Source of the DNA: Acidobacteriaceae bacterium
GTDB lineage: Bacteria > Acidobacteriota > Terriglobia > Terriglobales > Acidobacteriaceae
Reading direction: 5' to 3'
Assembly: GCA_027306695.1 (NCBI GenBank)
Contig: DAHUZH010000019.1
Coordinates: forward strand, 1-39,380
Length of the DNA: 39,380 nt
Each line of letters begins with the position of its first letter. Position 1 is the stretch's first letter. Below are positions 9,483-18,900 of this stretch, piece after piece. A program made the translations under genes and the position numbers. The notes beneath the pieces are model-generated. The model was not told where the DNA came from, did no database searches, and saw only the letters and a program-made list of their open reading frames with translations.

Positions 9483-11450
9483 CTAGATGCCCGCCTGCCC
9501 AGCGGCAGGGTTTTTTTTGCTGTAGCGGATCAGTCCGCGCTGTTGGTAATGCTTTTCCAGCGAGGAAACGAAGACGGCAAATGCAGTGTCGCGGCGCTGC
9601 TGGATCAACTGGTCGCGGACTGAGTCCAGGTTCTGTTGGATCTGCGCTTCCGTAGGCGTCTGTTTGTCGAGAATTTTGATTACAACCCCTGTCCGCTGTG
9701 TCAGGATAGGACCGCCGATCTGCCCCGGCTGTAAAGTAAATGCAACCGCGCCTTCCGAACTCATCGCACCCAGATCAGGGACCTGACCGGTGCTGTCGAC
9801 CAGATCGCTGGTCTTCAAGGTCGCGCCTACTTCCTTGGCCGCCTTCTCCAGACTGTTTTCTTCCTTGGCTTTGATCGCCAACTGCTGGGTACGGCTGCGC
9901 AGCATGCCGGCCAACTGCTGGTCACGGAAATCCTCCAGCACATGCGATTTGTAAGCGTCAAAGGTCGGAGCATGTGCGGGCACAACGTCCAGCACCGTAA
10001 ATACCGCGTAGCCTTCTCCGGTCGATGCCGTCTGCGGAGGAGCGCCGGGCTTCATCGTAAATGCGCGAGTCAATAGTTGCGCGCCATCTGCCAGACTGGG
10101 AACCACGCCGCCCTGCTGTAGATTGTCCGCACTTGTCACCTGGAGATGGTTCTGCCCGGCCATCTTTTGCAAGCCGTCCTTCTGCGCTTCCGCCTGTAGT
10201 TTGGCTGCATAATTCTGCGCCGCCTGTGCCTGCGCCTGCTGCGTCAGGTTGGCCAGGATCAGATTGTGCACCTCATCCAACGGTTTTACATGCGCAGGCT
10301 GCTTTTCTTCCACCTGCAGAATGTGAAAACCGAACTGCGTGTGGATGATGCCGGAAAGTTGTCCGGGTTGCAGGGAAAAAGCTGCCTGATCGAAGGCTGG
10401 AACCGTTGCCCCGTGCTGGATGAAACCCAATTCACCGCCCTGTTCCTTACTGCCGGGGTCGTCGGAGTATTTCTTGGCGAGTTCAGCAAAGTTCGCTCCA
10501 CCCTGCAACTGCTTCAGAATGCCCTCAGCCTTGGCCTGGGCCGCAGCAATCGTTTTGGCGTCCGCCTTGGGTGAAACGGCGATCAGGATATGCCTCACCC
10601 GCACTTCTTCCGGAACCTGGAATTGCTGCTGATGCTCGTTGTAATAGCGTTGTATGTCAGCGCCGGAAATCTGCGGCGCACCGCCCGGGACCTGATTCAG
10701 CGCGAACGCAACATATTGCACCTTGCGCGTTTCTGGAATGGCATGCGTATAGCGCGCGGCATTCTGCTGGAAGAACGCCTTCAGTTCGGCGTCGGATGGA
10801 TTGATCTGCTTGCGTAAGTCCGCAGCCGACAACACCGCATATTCAAATTTAACTTTCGTCGCCTGCTTAATGTAAGCGTCGCGCACATCCTGGCTCGATA
10901 CGTTCAGGCCGCCGGTAATTAACGCTTCCAGCCGGTTGATGAGTATCTCTTCCTTTAACTGTCGCTCAAAATCCGCCCGCGACATATTGAAGTTGTTCTG
11001 CACAAAATCGTCGTAGCGATCTTCACCGATGAACTTGCCGTCTGGAAACAGAACGGGAGCAAAGGGGCCGTGCATCAGCTCATTCCTTACATCGCTGTCG
11101 GTCACGGTCAGGCCAAGATGGCCCGCTTCCTGAATCAATACCGCCCGCTGCACCAACGCCTGTCCGGCGCGCTGCATCAGGAACGGCAGCACAAAGTCTG
11201 GATAGTGCTGCTGTTGCTGCATCCGCTGCGCGACCTGTTGCACCTGAGTTGCTGACACGTCCGTGGAAGAGCCTATAAAGCGGCCAAACATGCTGTCATT
11301 GCGAACGACGGCGAAATTATCGCCACCAACCGCCGCGTCCTGAAAGATACCAGGCACCAGCGTGATGACCATGAGGATGGCAACGATAGAAATAAGACCG
11401 ATAAAGATGGCCTTGGTGATGCGGCTGTCCTGCTGAAGAAAACGAATCAT
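9483..11450 (-). CDS. PpiD/SurA-like peptidyl-prolyl isomerase, membrane-anchored
   Basis: A 655-residue periplasmic foldase anchored by one N-terminal transmembrane helix (about residues 13-35, AIFIGLISIVAILMVITLV) with no cleavage site, as in PpiD. A SurA_N-like chaperone region follows (about 60-270). A parvulin domain then spans about residues 285-385, with VRHILIAV, FAELAKKYSDDPGSKEQGGELG and FHILQVEEKQP. A second, degenerate parvulin-like region (about 470-600) is likely. The family assists folding of exported and outer-membrane proteins, which fits the many secreted proteins nearby. No Shine-Dalgarno precedes the ATG at 11450; a TATAAG hexamer lies 14 bases upstream. The gene is co-directional with the BON gene, 135 bases apart. 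PpiD versus another SurA-type paralogue is not decided. Confidence 0.88.
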   Translation of the reverse strand: MIRFLQQDSRITKAIFIGLISIVAILMVITLVPGIFQDAAVGGDNFAVVRNDSMFGRFIGSSTDVSATQVQQVAQRMQQQQHYPDFVLPFLMQRAGQALVQRAVLIQEAGHLGLTVTDSDVRNELMHGPFAPVLFPDGKFIGEDRYDDFVQNNFNMSRADFERQLKEEILINRLEALITGGLNVSSQDVRDAYIKQATKVKFEYAVLSAADLRKQINPSDAELKAFFQQNAARYTHAIPETRKVQYVAFALNQVPGGAPQISGADIQRYYNEHQQQFQVPEEVRVRHILIAVSPKADAKTIAAAQAKAEGILKQLQGGANFAELAKKYSDDPGSKEQGGELGFIQHGATVPAFDQAAFSLQPGQLSGIIHTQFGFHILQVEEKQPAHVKPLDEVHNLILANLTQQAQAQAAQNYAAKLQAEAQKDGLQKMAGQNHLQVTSADNLQQGGVVPSLADGAQLLTRAFTMKPGAPPQTASTGEGYAVFTVLDVVPAHAPTFDAYKSHVLEDFRDQQLAGMLRSRTQQLAIKAKEENSLEKAAKEVGATLKTSDLVDSTGQVPDLGAMSSEGAVAFTLQPGQIGGPILTQRTGVVIKILDKQTPTEAQIQQNLDSVRDQLIQQRRDTAFAVFVSSLEKHYQQRGLIRYSKKNPAAGQAGI

Positions 11451-11464
11451 GTGCGGGTTACGAC

Positions 11465-11470
11465 CTTATA
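11465..11470 (-). promoter_or_regulatory. Candidate -10 element of the ppiD-like gene
   Basis: TATAAG on the minus strand (five of six consensus bases) ends 14 bases before the ATG at 11450. There is no clear -35 hexamer and no ribosome binding site, so a very short 5' leader is predicted. Confidence 0.3.
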
Positions 11471-11585
11471 TCCGGTGTGGGACCGGGCGAGAATTTTGGC
11501 TGTGGCCACTCCGCGATGGTGGAGAGGCATAGCTCTAATAAGTATAAATGGCCTGCGGTCCAATTCGCAGAAATGTACCCAAGAC

Positions 11586-12782
11586 TCAATACGGATAGCC
11601 TCCGGGAGGCCCACCCGGAGCCGGCTGCGAGTAGGCAGCAGGATAGCCTGGGTAATATCGCCGACGGCGGCAGTTATAGCACTCCCGGGAAAGGTTGGCC
11701 GCCAGTGTACGGACTTCATCGGTAGTCGGTTCGCGCACCGTCAAAGGTGCATTCAAGCGAAACGTCAGGACGGATTCCGCTGGCACAAGCAAGTGTGGGC
11801 CAGCGGAAAGCGCCGAAAGCCCCGCACCCCCCAGTCCCCCGAGCGCAGCACCCAGCAAAGCCGTTGGACCTCCGCCGACGATGGCCCCGGTAATTGCGCC
11901 AAACGCGGCCCCGCCGCCGACGGCCTGCGCGGTCTCTCCGCCCTTGCCGAGGCCTTCATGTCCCCAGACGTTACTGGTGAGAACATAGCTCAAATTCCCG
12001 ATATTCACATTGGTCAACTGCAACGCCAGCACGGGACGGCCCTTTAGATGCCCCGGCGGCCGCGCATCGATCACGACGCCTTCCACAAACGCCCCGCGCG
12101 GAACGGCAATCACACCTCTAGCCACAGCGACGTCCCGCATTACGATGCCGCGAAATCCTGTACCAGGCTTCGTATGATGACTGTCGACCGTCTGCATCAT
12201 CATGATGTTGAGCGGAGTTCCCACGGGTACGGTGAGCAAAGGAAACCCGGGACGTGCCTGATAGCTGCGGGGAGGAGGGTCGTTTCGGGCCTGTACCGGA
12301 GGGCCGACGGGTTGTTGCACCGGTTCGCCTGCGCCATAGACTGGAGTTGTCCGCTGAGGCGGCGCACCAGCAGAAGCCCCTGCCGGAAAGCCCGGAGCGA
12401 CCGCAGCTACGGTCCCGATGGTCAGTTGATCATCGAGCTTTTTGACGCCAGAAACGGAATGCACCAGCGTCTCCGCTTGTTGTTTCAATGCGAGGCTTGG
12501 AACTGTACCGCTCAAAGTGGCGGTCCCATCATGCACCCAGACGCCAAGATCGAGCGGCCGCAGCGTATTGGAGACCATTAGCTTGCTGTTGATCTCGCTG
12601 GCTATCTGGTCGTCAGACTTCTGCTCCGTATGCGCCGCGATGGTCTTCTGCGCGACAATCTCCGCGCTGAGCAAAAATACTGTCGGAAGCGCCACGCAGA
12701 CCAATAGCACACGGAACATCGGCCACGCGGAACGGCGCAGCTTCGGCCCCAATACCCATCGACTTGGTTTCATGCCGAACAT
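11586..12782 (-). CDS. Exported BON-domain protein with glycine-zipper region
   Basis: A 398-residue envelope protein. After an N-terminal signal/anchor (about 18-43, FRVLLVCVALPTVFLLSAE) comes one BON domain (about 55-125, with HDGTATLSGTVPSL and VSGVKKLDDQL), a fold thought to bind membranes. A proline-rich linker follows, then a beta-rich domain (VPVGTPLNIMMMQTVDS, AVPRGAFVEGVVIDA) of a type I associate with acidobacterial exported proteins. After that is a strongly glycine-rich stretch (about 270-320, GGGAAFGAITGAIVGGG) resembling a glycine zipper that could insert in a membrane. The C-terminus is RRRRYYPGYP plus a proline/glycine tail. Two ATGs are possible, 12782 and 12773. AAGGTGAG overlaps the region just before the first and is better spaced for the second. 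The domains are visible; the function is unknown. Confidence 0.75.
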   Translation of the reverse strand: MFGMKPSRWVLGPKLRRSAWPMFRVLLVCVALPTVFLLSAEIVAQKTIAAHTEQKSDDQIASEINSKLMVSNTLRPLDLGVWVHDGTATLSGTVPSLALKQQAETLVHSVSGVKKLDDQLTIGTVAAVAPGFPAGASAGAPPQRTTPVYGAGEPVQQPVGPPVQARNDPPPRSYQARPGFPLLTVPVGTPLNIMMMQTVDSHHTKPGTGFRGIVMRDVAVARGVIAVPRGAFVEGVVIDARPPGHLKGRPVLALQLTNVNIGNLSYVLTSNVWGHEGLGKGGETAQAVGGGAAFGAITGAIVGGGPTALLGAALGGLGGAGLSALSAGPHLLVPAESVLTFRLNAPLTVREPTTDEVRTLAANLSRECYNCRRRRYYPGYPAAYSQPAPGGPPGGYPY

Positions 12783-12855
12783 CTCACCTTATGAAGACGC
12801 ACTTGGCGGCAAAAAGTTGCTCTGACTCGCCATCTTAGCTCTTCCCGCATTGTAG

Positions 12856-13500
12856 TTATGGTCGTTTGCCTTCAAAGACTCCCAGCTTTGGAATGCATGG
12901 AGCAATCGCGTAGTTCAACTGGATAGCAAAGATCCATGCGATGCTCCAGCGGGTGCTGATGACGCATAGCAACGCGCCAAACGCATACAACGACTGGGCA
13001 ATCACAACTCTGCGGCAAATCGCCCTACGAATTTCGACGGGCGTGTCCTCACGGACCAGCCCTTTGCGGCCCGCATATTTCCAACTCGCATACAGCACGA
13101 CGCCTAGCAGCAGGATATTCAGCCAGTAGACGAGCAATGCCGTGCGATAGGCGATAAACCCTGCCAGCAACTGCGTGGAAAATGGCGTGAGCGTCACGCC
13201 AAACAGAAATGCAATGTGGATCCAGGCCAGGTTCCGGTCGCCGCGTGCAATGTAATTTAATTGCGTCTGCTGGCCATTCCAGAAAATACCCAGCGTAAGG
13301 AAGCTCATCAAATACATCAGGATGCGTGGGGCCAGCATGACCAGCACATGCCAAAGATCGCGCTCCGAGTGCACTGCTTCCATCGCAGGCACGCGCAGAT
13401 CCAGCACCAATAACGTCATGGCAAAGGCGAACACGCCATCGCTGAGCGCGGCCAGCCTCTCCAGGCTCCGGTTGGCAATCCGGTTGTACAGGGTCTCCAT
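12856..13500 (-). CDS. TMEM175-family (DUF1211) potassium channel-like membrane protein
   Basis: A 214-residue protein with about six hydrophobic helices. The first contains the family signature RLAALSDGVFAFAMTLLVLDL (an 'R...SDGVFA.A.TLLVL' motif near residue 14), which lines the pore in bacterial TMEM175 potassium channels. The length matches single-repeat bacterial members, which assemble as tetramers. The usual Phe before SDG is Leu here, which might affect gating. The ATG at 13500 has no Shine-Dalgarno; a TACACT hexamer lies eight bases upstream on the minus strand. It sits between a terminator for the phosphoesterase gene and the BON gene, so it probably has its own promoter. Channel activity is inferred from family only. 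Confidence 0.85.
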   Translation of the reverse strand: METLYNRIANRSLERLAALSDGVFAFAMTLLVLDLRVPAMEAVHSERDLWHVLVMLAPRILMYLMSFLTLGIFWNGQQTQLNYIARGDRNLAWIHIAFLFGVTLTPFSTQLLAGFIAYRTALLVYWLNILLLGVVLYASWKYAGRKGLVREDTPVEIRRAICRRVVIAQSLYAFGALLCVISTRWSIAWIFAIQLNYAIAPCIPKLGVFEGKRP

Positions 13501-13541
13501 TGCGGATGAGTGTATCAGCGCAGAGTAGGCGAGCCGGAACG

Positions 13542-13581
13542 AAAAACTCCACCGCCAGGAGGGATATCCTGCCAGTGGAGT
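13542..13581 (-). terminator. Rho-independent terminator of the phosphoesterase gene
   Basis: On the minus strand, 20 bases after the stop at 13602, ACTCCAC (13581-13575) pairs with GTGGAGT (13552-13546). Inner CAGGA/TCCTG pairing extends the stem, and a TTTTT run (13546-13542) follows directly. The position, stem and U-tract fit an intrinsic terminator. Confidence 0.75.
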
Positions 13582-13601
13582 GCTGCGTTGTTAACTGCCA
13601 T

Positions 13602-15629
13602 TTATTTACCATTGCCCGGATCGAATTGGAACAGATCCATCAAATCCCCGATCGCCGGACCGTTGGTTGGGACATACGGATTGACCCCGTTTTGCCGAGG
13701 ATTGGGCAGGTTGTCACGGCTTCGCTTGGTCAAAGGGTCCAAACCCCAGTTTGCTTCAATGAACTTGAGGATGGAAACATGATCGTTGTACTGGTGAGAG
13801 ATGTGGCCAGGTTTGGTAAAGCGGGAGACGACGATCATCGGAATGCGCGTGCCATCGCCAAAGTAGTCCAATGCCTGAATGTAGCCGGAGTCGTAGAATC
13901 CACCGCCCTCATCCACTGTAATGAAGATGGCAGTGCTCTTCCAGAGTTCTGGATTCGCCTGTACGCCGTCCACAATCTTCTGCACGAACCCTTCAAATAA
14001 ATCCAGCTTGGACGAAGACGGATGGCCATCGACGTAACCGCTCGGTTTTACGAACGAGACGGCGGGAAGAGTACCGTTCTTCAAGTCCTGGTACAGATCC
14101 ACCGTGTCTTGAAGATGCGCGCTCACCACCGCTGGATTGGTCATGATGGAAGTGGAGTATTGAAAGAAATTGCAGATGTTGCAGTACAGGTCTGCTGCGG
14201 TAGCATAGTTCGAGTCCGGATTGTTTTTGTAGGTATTCCATTGATCGCCGTAGTATTTCCAGGAAATGTTCTTCTCCAGCAGCGCATCGCCGATATTGCG
14301 CACAGTGGAAGGAGGAACGGTGAAAACAGTGTTGCCTGCGCTGGTGTCGGTTGAGGCAATCACGCCATTGCCGTAGTAGCCCGGGTTGTAGTTGTTCAGC
14401 AGATAATAGTGGCCTGGATCGCACTTGGGATTCACTTCATAGGGCAGTGAGCTCAGGTAATCCAGCACGGAACCGACGCCTGGTGCATCCGAGTCGGAGC
14501 AATTGGAGTAGCTTCCGCCGCCGTAGGATTTCGATCCGTACGAACCGCCGCCGTACCCATCTTGTATCCACCAATCGTTCGTTCCCGGCTGGGCATTGGG
14601 GTTTTCGATTTCATTCACAACGCCAGCGTTCGGCGTTCCGGCTGCAACCATCTGGTTCTCTGGCGGCCGCTGAGGCTGGCCGTGTCCATCGCTGTACCAG
14701 ATCATGTCTCCCGTACCCAGCATGATGTGGTTCGGGCCCGTTCCGCCCATTACGCCCTGGTGATAGTTGTCACTCATCGCGTAGTTGTTGGCCAAGTAGG
14801 TAAGGTACGGAGCATCCCCCTGCTGCACGTTGTAAAAGCCCATCGACGCGGGACCTTCGCCAGTCGTCTCTTCCGTGAAGGGCTTGGGCTGCGCCTTGCC
14901 GTTAACATTCGAGCCGACGTTGATCTCCACCCATGGGAACAGGTCGGACTTGCATCCACTGGGGTTCCACTGTGTTGCGTAGTCCACGTTGCAGTCGGTC
15001 TGCTGCCGCATCTCGTAGAAGCGGTGCACCGGGCTGGCCGAATAGGCATCGTAGGGAACGCCAGGTGTCAGTTGAAACGGCCCCGGAGGCAGGTCATTAT
15101 AGTTCAGAACGCGAGTATCTGGCGTGCCGCCCTTCAAGCCAGTACCACCGGTCGTCAGATATTTGTAATAAGAATCAGGCAGGCCATTTTCGAGAGCTTT
15201 TGCTTCGGCAATGGTCGAGATATAAGGCTTCGTAGGTCCACCGGCCAACGGCACCGGCAGCAATGGGTACACTGACTTGTACATTGGGCTTTGTTCGTAT
15301 CCGTCGCGATTTGAATCTACAGCCGCGTATTGACTTGCTATGGAGTAATTCGACCCCGGAGTGCCGTCTGCGTTGATGATGCCTTTCGACAGCAGATTGT
15401 CCACACTCTCGCCGCGTTTCGGCTTGTAGGTGGCGAAAACATGGTCGAAGCTGCGGTTTTCACCGATGATCACGATGACGTGTTTGATCGGCGTGCGGGT
15501 GAGAGGCTGATTTTTGTTGTCTTGCGCGTACGCGGCTATCGAGCAACTCGCGAACACTTGCAGGCCAGCAAGAAATGCTGCACTGCATTTAAGGTTCCAA
15601 CTGTGGGAATGGAACTTCGGCTGTGACAT
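13602..15629 (-). CDS. Secreted phospholipase C / acid phosphatase-type phosphoesterase
   Basis: A 675-residue exported enzyme of the phosphoesterase family that holds bacterial phospholipases C and AcpA-type acid phosphatases (alkaline-phosphatase superfamily). A signal peptide ends near AAYAQ (about residue 36). The metal/nucleophile motif IKHVIVIIGENRSFDH starts the domain (about 48-63), YAMSDNYHQGVMGGTGPNH lies mid-protein, and ITVDEGGGFYDSG carries the later metal ligands. Substrate (phospholipid or phosphomonoester) cannot be decided. The start at 15629 has GGAGG upstream at about nine bases. A Ser/Gly/Tyr-rich insert (around residue 370, YGGGSYGSKSYGGGSYS) is low-complexity. It has its own terminator downstream. 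Upstream, an A9 tract on the minus strand (15728-15720) about 95 bases before the start may be a curved or UP-like element. Confidence 0.87.
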   Translation of the reverse strand: MSQPKFHSHSWNLKCSAAFLAGLQVFASCSIAAYAQDNKNQPLTRTPIKHVIVIIGENRSFDHVFATYKPKRGESVDNLLSKGIINADGTPGSNYSIASQYAAVDSNRDGYEQSPMYKSVYPLLPVPLAGGPTKPYISTIAEAKALENGLPDSYYKYLTTGGTGLKGGTPDTRVLNYNDLPPGPFQLTPGVPYDAYSASPVHRFYEMRQQTDCNVDYATQWNPSGCKSDLFPWVEINVGSNVNGKAQPKPFTEETTGEGPASMGFYNVQQGDAPYLTYLANNYAMSDNYHQGVMGGTGPNHIMLGTGDMIWYSDGHGQPQRPPENQMVAAGTPNAGVVNEIENPNAQPGTNDWWIQDGYGGGSYGSKSYGGGSYSNCSDSDAPGVGSVLDYLSSLPYEVNPKCDPGHYYLLNNYNPGYYGNGVIASTDTSAGNTVFTVPPSTVRNIGDALLEKNISWKYYGDQWNTYKNNPDSNYATAADLYCNICNFFQYSTSIMTNPAVVSAHLQDTVDLYQDLKNGTLPAVSFVKPSGYVDGHPSSSKLDLFEGFVQKIVDGVQANPELWKSTAIFITVDEGGGFYDSGYIQALDYFGDGTRIPMIVVSRFTKPGHISHQYNDHVSILKFIEANWGLDPLTKRSRDNLPNPRQNGVNPYVPTNGPAIGDLMDLFQFDPGNGK

Positions 15630-15863
15630 TGGAGAGGTCCTCCGGGAGAGACGTTCGCCGTTTGCGCCCTCGAATTTGAGTTCGGTAGCGGCGAGTCCGA
15701 CTTTAGCCGTGGAAGACCGTTTTTTTTTGAAGCCAGCAATAATTCACGATGAATCTTCTGTTACGCGCAACAACAAAAGCAGGCTGGGCGTGTCGGGCCA
15801 AATTCCCTCGCTGCCGACGAATGAATGACTCCCCACGCTAGATGCAGCTACCGCCAGAACGGA

Positions 15864-15894
15864 CAGAAGCCAGGACATGAAGACCTGACTTCTG
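15864..15894 (-). terminator. Hairpin downstream of the S53 protease gene
   Basis: CAGAAG (15864-15869) pairs with CTTCTG (15889-15894), and CAGG (15871-15874) with CCTG (15884-15887), with one mismatch between the two helices and a nine-base loop. It lies about 27 bases past the protease stop. No U-run follows, so only a weak terminator or 3'-end structure is claimed. The rest of 15630-15920 shows no gene. Confidence 0.3.
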
Positions 15895-15920
15895 CAAGTA
15901 CTGCTCCATCCAACCAACAA

Positions 15921-18900
15921 TTATTGCGTAGTTGCGACCACGGACTGCACGGTCAACGTAACCGTCGCGGTGTGGCTAAGCGATCCCGCAGAAGCGGTAA
16001 CGGTGACAGTCGACGACCCGGCTGGAGTTCCAGGAGTCGAAATCGTGTACTTCGGCGTACTGCTTCCACTTCCTCCACAACCCATCATTCCGAAGAAAAC
16101 AGCGATTCCAAGAATGCTGAACGCCGTCTGTAGAATTTTGCGCTTGCGCGTCCAGCCGAAACCGAAGAGAGGCAAGCCCAAGAAGAACGCCCCTCCGAAG
16201 CGAAGCGCCATCTCCGAAGATGTCGCCCCGGAGGCGGACGATGTAGAACCCAGCGCCGCATGTGCGGTTGTGCCGCGCAGTGCCGGACTCAACGTCGGCC
16301 CGGTTGTGGTGATGATCAGTGCAGTCGCAGCCGATCCGCTGCCGGGTGTCACCTGGGCCGGACTAAAGTCGCAGGCCGCTCCGCTTGGCAATCCGCTGCA
16401 GGAAAATGCAATTGCCAGCGGAACGGAGCCAACTGCGGTAACGGTAACTGCTATCTGCGCGCTGCCGCCTTGCAGCGTAGTCGCCGTGCTGCTGCCGACG
16501 GCCAGCTTGAAGTCGTTGATGGTGACCGCTGTGACCGCCGACTGAGATTTCGTGAATATAGAATTGCCTCCGAAGGCTGCATAAATGTTATGTACGCCTC
16601 CGGCGAGCGAGATGGTGGAGAAGGTCGCTTGATTAGCGCCCAGCATGCCCGTCCCAAGTGCCGTGGCTCCGTCGTAGAAGGTGACGGTCCCCGTGACTGC
16701 CGGGGTTGCAGAGTCGCCTGCCACAGCGGCTGTCATTGTGACGGCCTGACCGGCATAAATCGGCGTCGAGGAGGACGTAACGGCCAACGTTGTCTGCGTG
16801 GCGCTCTGACTGCCGACAGTCAGCGTGACCGCGCTGCTGGCAGAGGAGGAAACATTGGCGTCGCCAGCGTAAACGGCGTAGATGTAGTGCGCGCCTGCGG
16901 CGGCGAAGGCCGTATTCAACTGCGCCGTATACAACCCCGGCGTACTCTGCCCCGCGATCATGCCCGTGCCCAGAGGCGTTTTACCGTCATAAAAAGTGAT
17001 CGTTCCCGAGATGGGTGCAGCTCCACCATTGTCCAGCGCAACCGAAGAAGTCAGTGTCACCGGCGAATTGGCCAGAGGTTGCAAATAGTTGGATTCAATC
17101 GTGACAAACGAAGGCGCCTGCGTGACCGTTACAGGCAGCGCAGCTGTGGAAGAAGAAGCCAGATAGCTGGCGTTGCCGCTAAAAGAAGCCGTCAGGCTAT
17201 GCGTGCCCACAGTAAGGTATGGCACAGTGTAGTTGACTTGTCCTCCGGTAAATGTTCCATAGACGCCGCTGCTGCCGCCACCACCAAGAGTCGTCGAAGG
17301 CGGAAGTTGGCCACCCGTGACTGGTACAGCGGCAAGTGTAGCTCCACCATCGTCGAAGGTGACTGTCCCACTATTAGGGCTTAGCAGGGACGTCGCCCCG
17401 GAAACAAACGCCGCTAAAGGTTTGGCGGTCCCGTAAGAAATCGTTGGTGCGGTTCCCGATCCTATCGTCGTGAGGCTAGCCTCAGGATTTACCTGGACGG
17501 TAACGCTGGTCGACATCTGCGCGGCATAATTGCTGTCTCCCGCGTAGTGCGCGGTGATGACCTGCGCTCCGCCGGGAAGCGTGGGCGTCTGGAGAGTTGT
17601 GGCCCCGCTGGCCAAGGTCGCCACGCCAATGGCCGTGTTTACTGGGATGCTGTTGGCGTTGCTGTTCGCCACGTAGGCCACATCTCCTGTGGCCGCTGCT
17701 GCACCAGAGGCTGAAGGAGTCACCACAGAAGCAAGCGTTAGCAAGGTTCCGTGAGTCACCGTGAGCGGGCCTGCGCCGCCATTCACGGTCAAGCTCAGGG
17801 TGCTCTTGCCGGTCCCTGTCGGGACCCATGCATTCGCCAGTTGGTTGACATCGACCGATCCCCAGCCGGTGGCCAGATCATATCCAATTCCCGCATCGTA
17901 GCCGATCATGTTGCCGTCCACGGCGGGAACTTTATTGTTCCCCAAAATAATGTCGTGAAAGATGGTGTTGTAATTGGCGGAATTGGCCAGGGAATAAATG
18001 ATTGGGTTTGGATTGCCCCAACTGCTATTTGTCTTCTGGTCGATTAGCGCCATGATTCCGGCAAACGATGGGCTGGACGCGGACGTACCTCCGACGGTAA
18101 AGAAGTAGCCTTTCGAGCAGTCTCCCCCGAGCGAACGCAGGCAGATAATGTATCCGTCATGCCCGGCAGCGGTCAGCGAAATGTCTGGAATATCGCGAGC
18201 GCCATCCTGCGGAACACCATTGCCCGTCTGCCAGGAAGGTTTTGCATAGTAAATGCTGGAGCCGCCCGACCCTGCAAAAATGCTGCTTCCCACCGCGCTC
18301 TCATTCCAGACCATTTCTGGAATGTAGCTGAACGCGGAAGAACCGTGGATGTTGTTCGTTGTCGCCCAGTACTGCCCTGGATTGGCGGCGTCGTTGAACT
18401 CCGTGCCACCTACGGCAACGTTATAAGGGGAAGATGCCAGGCCGCTGACAGCAAAACCCAAAGCCGCCGCCGTTTCGGTATCAGGATCGTCACAACCCGC
18501 CCCGCCACTGTCTCCGGCGGAAACAAACGCGGAAATGCCTTCGGCGGCAGCCTGCTCCCAGAGCACTTCGGCATAAGAGGTATACGCCTGTCCTTCATTC
18601 AGTTCGCAGGAACCGTAGCTGGTGCTCATCACCTGCGCCAGGTCGTTATCGATGATGTAGGCTGCCGAAAGGATTACGCCGTCGGAGGTGGCCGTGCTCT
18701 CCGAGACAACCAGGTCGATGGTCGCTCCCGGCGCAACAGCTCCCGACCAGGTCACGTCGAGAGTCTGTTCGATTTCATCCCCAGCTACCATGCCGGGGTC
18801 GGGGCCGTTGTTGATGGTATGCAGATTGATGGCTGGCACGCCGAAGAGATGCGTGAAGTCCTGAATATCGACAGGATCGACATCGCTGCGCCCTACAATC

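Noticed and set aside
14500-14560. Short GCCGCC/TCCG repeats considered as a tandem repeat element
   Set aside because: They encode a Gly/Ser/Tyr-rich low-complexity insert inside the phosphoesterase and have no independent structure.
15720-15728. T9 run considered as a plus-strand terminator
   Set aside because: No plus-strand gene ends upstream and only a 4-bp stem is available before it; more likely an A-tract upstream of the phosphoesterase gene.
16260-17384. 374-codon plus-strand frame rich in Arg, Cys and Gly
   Set aside because: It lies opposite the Ig-like repeats of the protease, and its composition is an artefact of the repeat codons.
16550-17500. Repeated plus-strand similarity blocks considered as DNA repeats
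   Set aside because: They are explained by the roughly 95-residue Ig-like protein repeats of the S53 protease and are too diverged at DNA level to be mobile or CRISPR repeats.
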